Positions 32,656 to 43,486 are shown, numbered from the stretch's first letter. The stretch: 64,000 nucleotides of DNA from Bradyrhizobium sp. AZCC 1693 (GCF_036924745.1 NZ_JAZHSD010000001.1:7439001-7503000); one strand, 5' to 3'. Notes: generated from the letters alone by a model not told the origin. Translations and numbers: made by a program.

Positions 32656-35220
32656 ATGACCGTCGAAACTGACAGCGATCCGCCGACCGAGCCCTTTGCG
32701 GCCCATGAACCGGCGCGGCGGGGCGGCAGCATCGTGCTGGTGCTGCTGGTGGCGGCCGGCATCGTGGCCGTGGCGGTGGGGCTGATGACCATCGGTCGCG
32801 CGCAGGCCCAGCCCTACATCCTCGGCGTGCTGGCGCTGCTCGCCATGGTCGGCCTGTTCAATCTGTTCGCTTTTGCCGCCGGTATCATCCGCTTCACCGA
32901 CCGCGCCGCCGACGACCCCGTGATGGGCCGCATCGCCGATCACGCCCATGACGGTTTGGCCGTGACCGACCCGAAGGGCCATGTCGTCTATTCGAACGCC
33001 GCCTATCTGGCGTTGACGGGCGCCGCGAGCCGGCAGGACGTGCGGCCCGTCGAACGCGTCTTCATCGGCAATCCCGACGTCTCGGAGGCGGTATTCCGCC
33101 TGCTCAAGGCCGCCCGCGAAGGTAAGCGGCAGCAGGAGGAGGTCCGCATCGCCGGCTCTGACGGTTCACCGGGGCGCTGGCTGCGGATGCGGGTTCGTCC
33201 GCTCGGCCAAGGCAAGCGCGAGGCAAAATACGCGGTGTGGTCGATCGCCGATATCACGCGAGACCGCGAGCGCCAGGAAGATGTGTTCCGGGAGCTGCAG
33301 CACGCGATCGAATATCTCGACCATGCGCCCTGCGGATTCTTCTCGGTCAATCCGGCCGACGACGTCATCTATGTCAACGCCACGCTGGCGAACTGGCTCG
33401 ATTACGATCTCGCCGAGATCGGCTCGGGTGGGCTGAAGCTCACCGACATCGTCTCCGGCGATGGCGCTGCGCTATTGACCTCGATCGTGGCGGTGCCCGG
33501 CGAGGTCAAGACCGAAGTGTTCGACATCGACCTGCGCATGCGTGGCGGCAAGACCATGCCGGTGCGGCTCTACCACAAGCTCGCCTTCGGCGCCGACGGC
33601 TCGCCGGGTTCTTCGCGCACGCTTGTGATCAGCCGCGCGCGCGACGAACATTCCGATCCCGAACGCGCCGCCGAAGTCCGCTTCATGCGATTCTTCGACC
33701 ACACGCCGATGGCGATTGCGACGGTGGACCGTGCCGGCACTGTCGTCCGCGCCAATGCCCGCTTCGCCAAGCTCGCGCAAAACCTGAGCCCGGACGGCGC
33801 GGCCAACAAGTCGATCTTCCGCACCGTGAATGCGCGCGACCGCAGCCTTCTGATCGCGGCGATCAACCAGGCGGCGGAAGGGCAGGGCGACATCGCACCG
33901 GTCGAGGCCATGCTCGACGGCGCCAAGGAGCGCTGGGGACAGTTCTTCGTCACCGCGGTCGAGGAGGACGAGCGCGACACCGAGGCCGCCATCGTCTATC
34001 TCCTGGAGACCACCGAGCGGCGCACGCTGGAAAACCAGATCAACCAGTCGCAGAAGATGGACATGGTCGGCCAGCTCGCCGGCGGCATCGCGCACGATTT
34101 CAACAACGTGCTGTCCGCCATCATGATGGCCAACGACTTCCTGCTGAACGCGCACAAGCCGACCGATCCGTCGTTCCAGGACATCATGCAGATCAAGCAG
34201 AACGCGACCCGCGCGGCGACGCTGGTGCGGCAACTGCTCGCGTTCTCGCGCCGCCAGACGCTGCGGCCGCAGGTGCTCGACCTCGGCGACGCCTTGTCCG
34301 ATCTCACCATGCTGCTGCGCCGATTGATCGGCGAGAAGGTCAAGCTCGACCTCGTGCATGGCCGCGACCTCTGGCCGGTCAAGGTCGACGTCTCGCAGTT
34401 CGAACAGGTGGTCGTCAATCTCGCGGTCAACGCCCGCGACGCGATGCCCGATGGCGGCAAGCTGACGGTGCGGACCGCCAATGTGACGGTGGATGAAGCC
34501 GCCCAGCTCGCCCACAAGGGCATGCCGGCCGCCGATTATGTGCGGATCGACATTTCCGATACCGGTACCGGAATCCCGGCCGACATCGTCGACAAGATTT
34601 TCGAACCCTTCTTCTCGACCAAGGAGGTCGGCAAGGGCACCGGGCTTGGTCTCTCGACGGTGTACGGCATCGTCAAGCAGACCGGCGGCTTCGTTTACGT
34701 CGATTCCACGCCCGGCGAGGGCACCACCTTCCGCATCTTCCTGCCGCGTCACCGGCCCGAACCGGAAGCGCAGCCGGAGGCGCAGGCGACCAACGGTACG
34801 GGCAAGGAAGGGTCGGCCGAACCGCCGAAGCCGCGGCCCGACCTGACCGGGCAGGGAACCATCCTGCTGGTGGAAGACGAGGATGGCCTGCGCTCCCTGA
34901 ATGCGCGCGGCCTTCGTTCGCGCGGCTACAGCGTGATCGAGGCTTCCAACGGCATCGAGGCGATGGAGGCGCTCGACGAAAAGGACGGCGCGGTCGATCT
35001 CGTCGTCTCCGACGTCGTGATGCCGGAAATGGACGGCCCGACGCTGCTGCGCGAAATGCGCAAGCGCAATCCCAACCTTAAGATCATCTTCGTCTCAGGT
35101 TATGCCGAAGAGGCCTTCGACAAGAGCCTGCCGGAGAACGAACAGTTCGCCTTCCTGCCGAAACCGTTCGCACTGTCCGCGCTGGTCGAGAAGGTGAAGG
35201 AGACCATGACGGCGTCGTGA
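32656..35220 (+). CDS. cckA: Hybrid histidine kinase CckA
   Basis: 854 residues from the ATG at 32656. Two N-terminal membrane helices (about 22-45 and 54-77) are followed by PAS domains (about 95-200, 215-330 and 345-455), the HisKA domain with QLAGGIAHDFNNVL (phospho-acceptor His480), HATPase with NLAVNARDAMPDGG, GTGIPADIVDKIFEPFFSTK and GTGLGLSTVYGIV, and a receiver domain with acceptor Asp786 in SDVVMPEMDGP. CckA phosphorylates CtrA and CpdR through ChpT. The position after flhB is typical of Bradyrhizobium. An upstream in-frame start at 32527 is possible but would add a non-conserved leader. Confidence 0.95.
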   Translation: MTVETDSDPPTEPFAAHEPARRGGSIVLVLLVAAGIVAVAVGLMTIGRAQAQPYILGVLALLAMVGLFNLFAFAAGIIRFTDRAADDPVMGRIADHAHDGLAVTDPKGHVVYSNAAYLALTGAASRQDVRPVERVFIGNPDVSEAVFRLLKAAREGKRQQEEVRIAGSDGSPGRWLRMRVRPLGQGKREAKYAVWSIADITRDRERQEDVFRELQHAIEYLDHAPCGFFSVNPADDVIYVNATLANWLDYDLAEIGSGGLKLTDIVSGDGAALLTSIVAVPGEVKTEVFDIDLRMRGGKTMPVRLYHKLAFGADGSPGSSRTLVISRARDEHSDPERAAEVRFMRFFDHTPMAIATVDRAGTVVRANARFAKLAQNLSPDGAANKSIFRTVNARDRSLLIAAINQAAEGQGDIAPVEAMLDGAKERWGQFFVTAVEEDERDTEAAIVYLLETTERRTLENQINQSQKMDMVGQLAGGIAHDFNNVLSAIMMANDFLLNAHKPTDPSFQDIMQIKQNATRAATLVRQLLAFSRRQTLRPQVLDLGDALSDLTMLLRRLIGEKVKLDLVHGRDLWPVKVDVSQFEQVVVNLAVNARDAMPDGGKLTVRTANVTVDEAAQLAHKGMPAADYVRIDISDTGTGIPADIVDKIFEPFFSTKEVGKGTGLGLSTVYGIVKQTGGFVYVDSTPGEGTTFRIFLPRHRPEPEAQPEAQATNGTGKEGSAEPPKPRPDLTGQGTILLVEDEDGLRSLNARGLRSRGYSVIEASNGIEAMEALDEKDGAVDLVVSDVVMPEMDGPTLLREMRKRNPNLKIIFVSGYAEEAFDKSLPENEQFAFLPKPFALSALVEKVKETMTAS

Positions 35221-35479
35221 GTTCGGTCGGGCAGGCCGGCCATGAGGGGCTACGTCCTGGAACCCTGTCGTGCTCGCGCCTGTGGAACGGCAGGTGTTCT
35301 GCCGGGGCAGCGGACGAGGGCGCTCGCCACACCCCGTAATTGCTGCTAACCCCCTGCCAAATCGTCACATCCCCGCGACTGAGGGCCGCAGCCGCGGTTC
35401 CCGATAGTGGCTTCACTTTTAGGCATCTGTGCCCATCTTAGGGGCGCTTCCCCATCCTGGGGAACTGAGGAAAAAGCAC

Positions 35480-36463
35480 ATGAATTTCTCGCAAGGCACG
35501 CGCGGAATTGTTCGGGCACTGGCCATCGTCCTGTCCGTGGCGCTCCCGTTGGCGGTCGCGGTCTCGGAGGCTGACGCCCGCGTCGGCGGCGGCGGCAGTT
35601 CCGGTTCGCGGGGATCGCGAACCTATTCGGCGCCCCCGAGCACCACCACGGCGCCCGGCACAGCGCAGCCCATGAACCGTACCTTTACCCAGCCAGGCAC
35701 GCCCGGCGTCGGCGCACCGGCGGCGGCCGGCGCGGCCAACAAGGGCGGCTTCTTCAATCGGCCCGGCATGGGCATGCTCGGCGGTCTTGCCGCGGGCTTC
35801 CTCGGCGCTGGCCTGCTCGGCATGCTGTTCGGCGGTGGCTTGTTCTCCGGCCTCGGCGGCCTGTCTTCGATCATTGGCCTGCTGCTGCAGGTCGCCCTGA
35901 TCGTTATCGTGGTGCGGCTGGCGATGTCGTGGTGGCAGCGCCGCCATACACCGGCCTCCGCTTACGCGACGGGACCTGCTCCTGCCGCTGAAGGCCCCGG
36001 CGGCCAGACCAGCTTCCGCTCTGGACTGGGCGGCTTTGGACTGGGTTCGGGCAGCGCGCCGCTGGAAATTCAGCCGGCCGACTACGAAGCCTTCGAGCGG
36101 CTGCTCGGCGAGATCCAGGCCGCATGGTCGAACGAGGACGTCGCCAAACTGCATACGCTGGCGACGCCCGAGATGGTGTCCTACTTCTCCAAGGATCTCG
36201 AGGAGAACAAGGCCAATAACGACGTCAACAAGGTGACCGACGTCAAGCTGCTGCAGGGCGACCTCGCGGAAGCCTGGCGTGAAGGCGAAACCGATTTCGC
36301 CAGCGTGGCGATGCGGTTCTCCCTGGTCGACAAGACGCTGGAGCGCACCACCGGCCGTCTGGTCTCCGGCAGCGAAACGCCGATCGAAGCCACCGAAGTG
36401 TGGACCTTTGCCCGGCGGCGCGGCGCCGATTGGGAACTCTCGGCGATCCAGCAGACCAGCTGA
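35480..36463 (+). CDS. Tim44-like domain protein with signal peptide and membrane segments
   Basis: 327 residues from the ATG at 35480 (GAGGAAAAAGCAC before it). A signal peptide (ALAIVLSVALPLAVAVSEADA) is followed by a Gly/Ser/Pro-rich region and hydrophobic segments (MLGGLAAGFLGAGLLGMLFG and IIGLLLQVALIVIVVRLAM). The C-terminal 140 residues form a Tim44-like domain (YEAFERLLGEIQAAWSNEDV, KLHTLATPEMVSYFSKDLEE, VWTFARRRGADWELSAIQQ). Such proteins are widespread in Hyphomicrobiales and unstudied; membrane-protein assembly is a guess from the eukaryotic homologue. Confidence 0.85.
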   Translation: MNFSQGTRGIVRALAIVLSVALPLAVAVSEADARVGGGGSSGSRGSRTYSAPPSTTTAPGTAQPMNRTFTQPGTPGVGAPAAAGAANKGGFFNRPGMGMLGGLAAGFLGAGLLGMLFGGGLFSGLGGLSSIIGLLLQVALIVIVVRLAMSWWQRRHTPASAYATGPAPAAEGPGGQTSFRSGLGGFGLGSGSAPLEIQPADYEAFERLLGEIQAAWSNEDVAKLHTLATPEMVSYFSKDLEENKANNDVNKVTDVKLLQGDLAEAWREGETDFASVAMRFSLVDKTLERTTGRLVSGSETPIEATEVWTFARRRGADWELSAIQQTS

Positions 36464-36483
36464 TCGCCACAACAAGACGAGGA

Positions 36484-36518
36484 AGGCGCTGCGGTTCGTT
36501 CCGCGGCGCCTTTTTCTT
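36484..36518 (+). terminator. Intrinsic terminator after the Tim44-like gene
   Basis: GGCGCTGCGG and CCGCGGCGCC pair around a TTCGTT loop and are followed by TTTTTCTTT. It lies about 20 bp after the stop codon. Confidence 0.85.
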
Positions 36519-36608
36519 TGCCGGAATGCCCGTTTCATTTCGCGCCGGAATAATGGTCGCCATGATGTGTTGATGCCAACGAACCAAAAAACAACAGGGA
36601 GAAACCAG

Positions 36609-37289
36609 ATGAAGAGCTTCGCCAGAATTGTTTCGCCGGCATGCTTTGCGCTTGCGGCCATATCGGCTCTCGCCGGCACCCCTGCGCAGGCGCAATCCGC
36701 CGATACCAGCTTCTTCCTGACCAGCAACGGCATCGGCAATGGCGGCAATCTCGGCGGGCTCGCCGGCGCCGACAATCACTGCCAGACATTGGCGCAGGCG
36801 GCAGGCGCCGGCGGCAAGACCTGGCGCGCCTACCTCTCGACGCAGGCCGCCGATGGTCAGCCTGCCATCAATGCGCGTGACCGCATCGGCAAGGGACCGT
36901 GGAAGAATGCGAAAGGCGCTATTGTCGCCAAGGACGTCGCCGATTTGCACGGCGCCAACGGCCTCATCAAGCAGACCACGCTCAGCGAGAAGGGCGAGGT
37001 CATCAATGGCCGCGGCGATACGCCCAACCGTCACGACGTGCTGACGGGATCGCAGCCCGACGGGTCAGCGTTTGCAGCCGGCGAGGATCGCACCTGCAAG
37101 AACTGGACGAGTTCGACTCAAGGTGCGGCGATGGTCGGTCATTCCGATCGCATGGGACTCCGCGACGACGACGCCTCGAAATCCTGGAACTCCTCGCACC
37201 CCTCGCGTGGCCCGGATGGCGGCTGCTCGCAGGCCGACCTGAAGAGCACGGGCGGCGACGGACTGTTCTATTGCTTCGCGGCGAACTGA
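36609..37289 (+). CDS. Secreted lectin-like (DUF1554-type) protein
   Basis: 226 residues. A signal peptide (IVSPACFALAAISALAGTPAQAQ) is followed by SFFLTSNGIGNGGNLGGLAG, ADNHCQTLAQAAGAGGKTWR, AYLSTQ and INARDRIGKGPWKN, which recall the DUF1554 / C-type-lectin-like fold. Four cysteines in the mature part probably form two disulfides. CAGGGAGAAACCAG precedes the start. Ligand unknown. Confidence 0.75.
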   Translation: MKSFARIVSPACFALAAISALAGTPAQAQSADTSFFLTSNGIGNGGNLGGLAGADNHCQTLAQAAGAGGKTWRAYLSTQAADGQPAINARDRIGKGPWKNAKGAIVAKDVADLHGANGLIKQTTLSEKGEVINGRGDTPNRHDVLTGSQPDGSAFAAGEDRTCKNWTSSTQGAAMVGHSDRMGLRDDDASKSWNSSHPSRGPDGGCSQADLKSTGGDGLFYCFAAN

Positions 37290-37315
37290 CGAGCGGAGGT
37301 GGATTGCAAGATCCG

Positions 37316-37365
37316 GGTGACGCGCCTCTCCATGGTGAGGAGCGCGCAGCGCGTCTCGAACCAGC
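37316..37365. repeat. Bradyrhizobium GGTGAGGAGCGCGCAGCGCGTCTC repeat fragment
   Basis: CATGGTGAGGAGCGCGCAGC followed by GCGTCTCGAACCA is the core of a repeat common between genes in Bradyrhizobium; the assignment is from memory. The self-complementary GCGCGCAGCGCG gives a small hairpin. The rest of the gap to 37547 has no gene that I can support. Confidence 0.65.
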
Positions 37366-37547
37366 ACCTGTTGCGCTCCCGTCGCGCCGCGCTGCAGTAC
37401 CTGCGGGTACCAAGCAAGCGTCTCGTGCCCCCGGACACAGGCGTTCCGGGGCTGCGAACCCGGCCCCATTCTACTTTGCATGGGGTTGTTTTCGATATTT
37501 TGTATCGGAGGCGTGCGGTATAGCGGCGATCAGATGCCGATGCACAG

Positions 37548-37576
37548 GAAGGCCGCCGTCAGGCGGCCTTTTTCTT
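37548..37576 (+). terminator. Terminator overlapping the end of the DUF3606 gene
   Basis: AAGGCCGCC and GGCGGCCTT form a strong stem around a 3-4 nt loop, followed by TTTTCTTT on the plus strand. It overlaps the last codons of the minus-strand DUF3606 gene and would stop plus-strand transcripts coming from the lectin-like gene. Confidence 0.7.
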
Positions 37577-37972
37577 TGCGCGCTTCTTGAAAGTCTTCTT
37601 CGAAGCTTTCTTCGGCGTTTTCTTGGCGCTCTTCTTGCTGCCGGTGAGGTAGGCGCCGACGTTCTTCGACGAATGCCCGACGGCGGCCACCGCGGCTTTC
37701 AGTCTGGCCGGCGTGACCTTGAACTTCTTCGACCAATAGCTGACTTCATAGGGCTGGCTCACCGCGATCCGTGCCCGGTCGGAGGCGTTGTGCTTCTGCA
37801 GCTTGATATAGGCGTCCACGTTCTTGGCGGAGTGCCCCACTTTCTTGACGGCGGCTTTCAGCCTGGCCGGCGTGATCTTGAATTTCTTCGACCAGTAGGC
37901 GACCTCGTAAGGCTCGCTCAACGCGATCAGCCCGCGATCGGCGCCGCCGCGCTTCTTCCTGTTGTCCGCCAT
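37559..37972 (-). CDS. Tandem DUF3606 protein with lysine-rich tail
   Basis: 137 residues from the ATG at 37972, chosen because AGGAGA lies 6 nt upstream. It contains two copies of a DUF3606 unit of about 50 residues: EPYEVAYWSKKFKITPARLK then QPYEVSYWSKKFKVTPARLK, each followed by KKVGHSAKNVDAY or AAVGHSSKNVGAY. The C-terminus is a lysine-rich tail (KKTPKKASKKTFKKRAKKK) like histone-type tails. DUF3606 is usually a single-unit small protein of unknown role; the tail suggests nucleic-acid binding. Confidence 0.85.
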   Translation of the reverse strand: MADNRKKRGGADRGLIALSEPYEVAYWSKKFKITPARLKAAVKKVGHSAKNVDAYIKLQKHNASDRARIAVSQPYEVSYWSKKFKVTPARLKAAVAAVGHSSKNVGAYLTGSKKSAKKTPKKASKKTFKKRAKKKAA

Positions 37973-38181
37973 CCGCATTCTCCTGTCGTATTGAGAAAAT
38001 CGACGCTTCAAACGGGAGGCAACCTAACACGCCCGCTCGCATTCGGACAGATTCGGACCCTGTGGAGATCCGCGCGAGGCAGTCTGTGCCGCGACGGTCG
38101 CGCGGACGCCGCGTTTGGCGTGACGAACGAACCGCAAGATGATTTGTTATGTCGGTCAAACCGTCAGCGGAGGTGTCATCG

Positions 38182-38889
38182 ATGCGTTACGAGCTCTATT
38201 ACTGGCCGGGCATTCAGGGCCGTGGCGAATACGTCCGCCTCGCGCTGGAAGAGGCGGGCGCCCGTTACGCCGACGTCGCGCGCCGTGGCAACGGCATGGC
38301 TGCGATGATGCGAATGATGGAAACGCGGAAGGGCGCGCCGCCCTTCGCGCCGCCGTTCCTCAAAGACGGAAAGCTCGTGATCGGGCAGACCGCAAACATC
38401 CTGCTCTATCTGGGATCACGGCACGGGTTGGCGCCGAAGTCGGAGACCGGCAAACTCTGGGTACATCAATTGCAGCTCACGATCGCCGATCTGGTGCTGG
38501 AAGTCCACGACACTCATCACCCGCTCGGCCCGTCGCTTTATTACGAGGAGCAGAAAGCGCCGGCGAAGAAACGCACCGACGAATTCTGGAAATCGCGCGT
38601 GCCGAAATATCTCGGCTACTTCGAGGACCTGTTGGCGGCCAATGGCGGCACCTACGTCACCGGCCGCCGCCTGACCTACGTCGACCTGTCGCTGTTCCAG
38701 ATCGTGGAAGGCCTGCGCTACGCCTTTCCGAAACGCATGAAGGCGTTCGAGCAGGAAATTCCTGGCTTGGTCGAACTGCGCGACCGCGTCGCGGCGCGGC
38801 CGAACATTAAAACGTATCTGGCGAGTGATCGAAGGATTGCGTTCAACGAGGAGGGGATTTTCCGGAGGTACAAGGTGCTGGATGGGTGA
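38182..38889 (+). CDS. Glutathione S-transferase family protein
   Basis: 235 residues from the ATG at 38182, preceded by GGAGGTGTCATCG. The N-terminal thioredoxin-like domain reads MRYELYYWPGIQGRGEYVRL, and APPFLKDGKLVIGQTANILL is the glutathione-binding cis-Pro/Gln-Thr region. The helical C-terminal domain has YVTGRRLTYVDLSLFQIVE. It resembles the sigma/nu-like GSTs. The substrate is unknown. Confidence 0.88.
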   Translation: MRYELYYWPGIQGRGEYVRLALEEAGARYADVARRGNGMAAMMRMMETRKGAPPFAPPFLKDGKLVIGQTANILLYLGSRHGLAPKSETGKLWVHQLQLTIADLVLEVHDTHHPLGPSLYYEEQKAPAKKRTDEFWKSRVPKYLGYFEDLLAANGGTYVTGRRLTYVDLSLFQIVEGLRYAFPKRMKAFEQEIPGLVELRDRVAARPNIKTYLASDRRIAFNEEGIFRRYKVLDG

Positions 38890-38902
38890 TGCGTGAACTC
38901 GC

Positions 38903-38993
38903 CGTCATGGCCGGGCTTGACCCGGCCATCCACGTCTTGGCCCGCACGAGGGTAAGCAAGTCGTGGATGCCCGGGCCAAGCCCGGGCATGACG
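38903..38993. repeat. Palindromic repeat, GTCATGGCCGGGCTTGACC type (copy 1)
   Basis: GTCATGGCCGGGCTTGACCC with CGGCCATCCACGTCTTG, and AAGTCGTGGATGCCCGGGCC with AAGCCCGGGCATGACG, form a long interrupted inverted repeat. The same element occurs at 55079-55165. It is a typical Bradyrhizobium spacer element between convergent genes. Confidence 0.88.
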
Positions 38994-39004
38994 GGCCGTG
39001 ATGA

Positions 39005-39364
39005 CTACATGTTCCGCCCATCCACCGGCGTCATCTTCAGTTTCGACAGCTCGATGCCGTCGATGCAGCTCACATTCAGCGCCACCACATCGCTGCCATC
39101 GGGCTTCTTGCCGCGCGCGAACACGTCGACGCCGCAATCGACGCAGAGCTGATGGTGGATTGCGTGCTTGTTGAAGAGATATTCCTTCAGGTTTTCCTCG
39201 CCGGCGCGAAGCTGAAAACTCTTCGGATCGAGGAAGGTGAAATGCAGCCCCTTCTTGGTGCAGATCGAGCAGTTGCAGGCGGTGACCATTGCAAGGTCGG
39301 TGGTGCATTCGAAGCGTACCTGGCCGCAATGGCAGCCGCCGGTATAGGTCTTGCTGTCGGGCAT
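39005..39364 (-). CDS. GFA-family (CENP-V/GFA fold) zinc protein
   Basis: 119 residues. GGCHCGQVRFEC near the N-terminus, CNCSICTKKG near residue 30 and CVDCGVDVFARG near 75 are the cysteine motifs of the GFA (glutathione-dependent formaldehyde-activating) family, which bind structural and catalytic zinc. Most members have unknown substrates. It lies 15 bp downstream of the ICMT-like gene on the same strand. Confidence 0.92.
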   Translation of the reverse strand: MPDSKTYTGGCHCGQVRFECTTDLAMVTACNCSICTKKGLHFTFLDPKSFQLRAGEENLKEYLFNKHAIHHQLCVDCGVDVFARGKKPDGSDVVALNVSCIDGIELSKLKMTPVDGRNM

Positions 39365-39379
39365 CGCGATCTGCCTCTC

Positions 39380-40054
39380 TCACCAAAGTCCGGGCACCAG
39401 ACGATAGCGCACGCGCTCGGCATAGTCAGCATAATCAGGCAGCCCTTCGACCAGCGCGCGCTCCTCGATGCGGGCGCGAATGGCGAAGAGAATGGCAAAC
39501 ACCGGCGCGATCGCCACGCCCCACCACGATCCGAGGAGCAACGGTATTCCAAGGAAGTACAGCATGATGCCGCTGTACATGGGATGACGGACGAAGGCGT
39601 AGGGCCCGCTCGAGATCACGCGTTGGTGGCGGGCGGCCTGCACCTTGACGACCGGTGCGGCGAACGAATTCTCGCGGAACACCCACATGATGAAGGCGAT
39701 CGAGAGCAGATACATCGCAAGGCCGAGCACCTGCAGCAGCAGCGGAACGTCGGAGGCGTTCGCGCGCCGGTCGAGGCCGATCGCAACAAGCCATAGCAAC
39801 AGCGCCAGGAAGAAGATCAGCATGAAGATCTTGTCGGCGGCAGGCTGGTTGGCCTGAAACGTCGGCCGCAAGCGCTCGGCGAGCAGCGCCGGATCGGTCC
39901 TGGCTAGCCACAATCCGCAGGCGGGACCAAGGATGGCGCTGACGATCAGCATTACCCACGCCGCTGGCCAACCCAGCGAACCCGCCGTGGCGAACAATAG
40001 CGCGCCGATGGCAACGACGACGATGGTGTTTTGCAGCAGAAGCCTTGCGATCAT
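39380..40054 (-). CDS. ICMT/PEMT-type membrane methyltransferase-like protein
   Basis: 224 residues with five to six membrane segments. The C-terminal motif SSGPYAFVRHPMYSGIMLYF and RARIEERALVEGLPDYADYA match the isoprenylcysteine carboxyl methyltransferase superfamily, which binds AdoMet at the RHPxY and E-E motifs. Bacterial members methylate varied lipids or are uncharacterised. It is likely co-transcribed with the GFA gene. Confidence 0.85.
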   Translation of the reverse strand: MIARLLLQNTIVVVAIGALLFATAGSLGWPAAWVMLIVSAILGPACGLWLARTDPALLAERLRPTFQANQPAADKIFMLIFFLALLLWLVAIGLDRRANASDVPLLLQVLGLAMYLLSIAFIMWVFRENSFAAPVVKVQAARHQRVISSGPYAFVRHPMYSGIMLYFLGIPLLLGSWWGVAIAPVFAILFAIRARIEERALVEGLPDYADYAERVRYRLVPGLW

Positions 40055-40144
40055 GCCAGGGTTCCGTTCCCCCGTGGCAGCATGATCGCGTGATTTTCCG
40101 GCAAACTTGCGGCGCTGGTTTCGTCCCGATCGGGACGCCAGCGG

Positions 40145-40330
40145 TTACGCCAGTTGGTCGATCCGCGTTCCCTGACCCGGCGGCAGGGGAGCAACCAGCG
40201 TCGGCTTCGGCGTGCGGGTGCCGTCGGCGGCAGCGCCGTTCTGGACGTCGGGGGTCTTGTCGGGAGCCTTAAACACGGGGACTTCAGGCGGTTTGACCAC
40301 CACCGTTGCGGGCACAGCGGAGACATTCAT
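40145..40330 (-). CDS. Small proline-rich protein of 61 residues
   Basis: The ATG at 40330 follows AAAAGGACGCTTCCG. The product reads MNVSAVPATVVVKPPEVPVF, KAPDKTPDVQNGAAADGT and APLPPGQGTRIDQLA. It is disordered and rich in P, V and A, with no signal peptide. I do not recognise a family. Confidence 0.55.
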   Translation of the reverse strand: MNVSAVPATVVVKPPEVPVFKAPDKTPDVQNGAAADGTRTPKPTLVAPLPPGQGTRIDQLA

Positions 40331-40483
40331 CGGAAGCGTCCTTTTGGTTGCTTCCGACACTGGCCGGGGTGAAGCGAAGGATTGGTGAATCCGCCGCAGC
40401 AATCCCGCGCCGACGCCGTCAATCCCGGCCAATGGTGAACGGGCGACTCGCGGAATCGTTACAATGCGACGGATCGGGAGCGG

Positions 40484-40960
40484 CTACTCGTCCTTGCCGC
40501 GGGTCACCACGATCGAAGCCTCGGTCTTGGTGCGTGTGCATTCCATGTTGAGCCGGCGGAAGCGCATGGAAACCTTGTCGCCGCGGAGTAAGCCCATGCG
40601 CTTGATGCAGCGCGAGGACCCAGTCGCAACATCGGGCTTCGGGATGGTGAAGATGAGAGCGCCGGCCGAGGCGATCAGTTCGAAGAATTGCGGCTTCGGC
40701 TTGCGCTCAGCCTTGGCATAGAGCTCGACGGAATAGTTGCGGCCGCGGCAGCCGAGCGACAGCTCTTTCGCCGCCGGATGCGTCAGATAGATCATGTTGC
40801 CGGTGTTGACGCTGACCTTGAGGCCGTCGATCTGGTTCTTCATTTCCTTGGCGATATCGTCGCAGCGGTCGGCCTGCGCCGGCGATGCGCCGACCATAGC
40901 CACCAGCGCCAGCGTGGCGGCAAGCAAGGTCGGTCGGCGAAATTGTGGTCCCAAAGCCAT
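40484..40960 (-). CDS. Uncharacterised secreted protein
   Basis: 158 residues from the ATG at 40960 (AAAGGGGCATTCACA upstream). A signal peptide (LLAATLALVAMVGASPAQA) is followed by DRCDDIAKEMKNQIDGLKVS, LSLGCRGRNYSVELYAKAE and SSRCIKRMGLLRGDKVSMRF. Four cysteines suggest two disulfides in the periplasm. No family is recognised. Confidence 0.65.
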   Translation of the reverse strand: MALGPQFRRPTLLAATLALVAMVGASPAQADRCDDIAKEMKNQIDGLKVSVNTGNMIYLTHPAAKELSLGCRGRNYSVELYAKAERKPKPQFFELIASAGALIFTIPKPDVATGSSRCIKRMGLLRGDKVSMRFRRLNMECTRTKTEASIVVTRGKDE

Positions 40961-41037
40961 TGTGAATGCCCCTTTGCGCCATTGAACCCCGCGCGCGAAT
41001 TTCCTGCAAGGGCCGCGCGCGGAAGTCAACTTGCATG

Positions 41038-41595
41038 TCAGAAACCGTAGAGGAAGACGCTGATGCCGAAGGCGATCACGGCCAGCACGTCGAATAGCGT
41101 GGGAATGCTGACCAGCAGCGCGGCGAGCCCAAGCCGCTCCTTGCGTGCGGCGAGCGCGATGGCGCAGGCGCCCAGCAGCGGAAACGCGATGATCTGGACC
41201 GGGGTCTGGAAGGCAGAGAGGCCGCCGAAATCGAGGCCATGCCGCACCACCGAAGGCATGTAGTTCAGCCAGTTCATCACCACGAGCGTGCCCAGCGCCA
41301 TGATCGCGTAACGCAGCCGGCCAGCGGTGGCAAACGCCAGCGCCGCCAGCGCCAGCAGGGGATGGCTTGCAACGTACGCCTTGATGATCGCGCCACCGAG
41401 GCCGGGGCCGGGAATTTCCGACATGTCACCGAACAACATCGGCGCGTGCGAAAGCCCGTCGAAGGCTTCGATCGCGGCAACGATGATCAGAAGCAGATAG
41501 AGTCCGAGCAGCCGCGGCGCGCGAACCGGGACAGGGGCTGCGTCAGGCAATGGGGTGGCGGAGTTCATTACGATCGCTATCGGTTCAGGGAGCAT
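41038..41595 (-). CDS. Uncharacterised inner-membrane protein
   Basis: 185 residues with about five membrane segments, for example LLGLYLLLIIVAAIEAFDGL, PLLALAALAFATAGRLRYAI and LAALLVSIPTLFDVLAVIAF. The first ATG is preferred because GGAGATTTCC precedes it; the ATG at 41568 has none. No charged motif points to a function. Confidence 0.6.
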   Translation of the reverse strand: MLPEPIAIVMNSATPLPDAAPVPVRAPRLLGLYLLLIIVAAIEAFDGLSHAPMLFGDMSEIPGPGLGGAIIKAYVASHPLLALAALAFATAGRLRYAIMALGTLVVMNWLNYMPSVVRHGLDFGGLSAFQTPVQIIAFPLLGACAIALAARKERLGLAALLVSIPTLFDVLAVIAFGISVFLYGF

Positions 41596-41780
41596 TGGAA
41601 ATCTCCGATTTGTCTGAAGAGGGCCCGGAACGGTTCAACGGCGATTGGCGGCCGTATTGACCGGCTTCGGCCGCATCTGGCGGGCAAGCAAAACCTTCCT
41701 TTTGCTCGAAAAATGCTTAGAACGGGTCTACTGCGGCGGCGCCGTTTGGGCCGCCGCCGGCTCCAACCCGAGATATCGAC

Positions 41781-43448
<1,668 letters not shown>

Positions 43449-43486
43449 CCTGTTCGCGTTCGGCGTGAAATGTGAGCGAGGACGCG

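Noticed and set aside
37290..37547. Searched for a gene or tRNA in the gap after the lectin-like gene.
   Set aside because: Only a Bradyrhizobium repeat fragment and unrelated GC-rich sequence are visible; no cloverleaf or coding frame with a ribosome-binding site.
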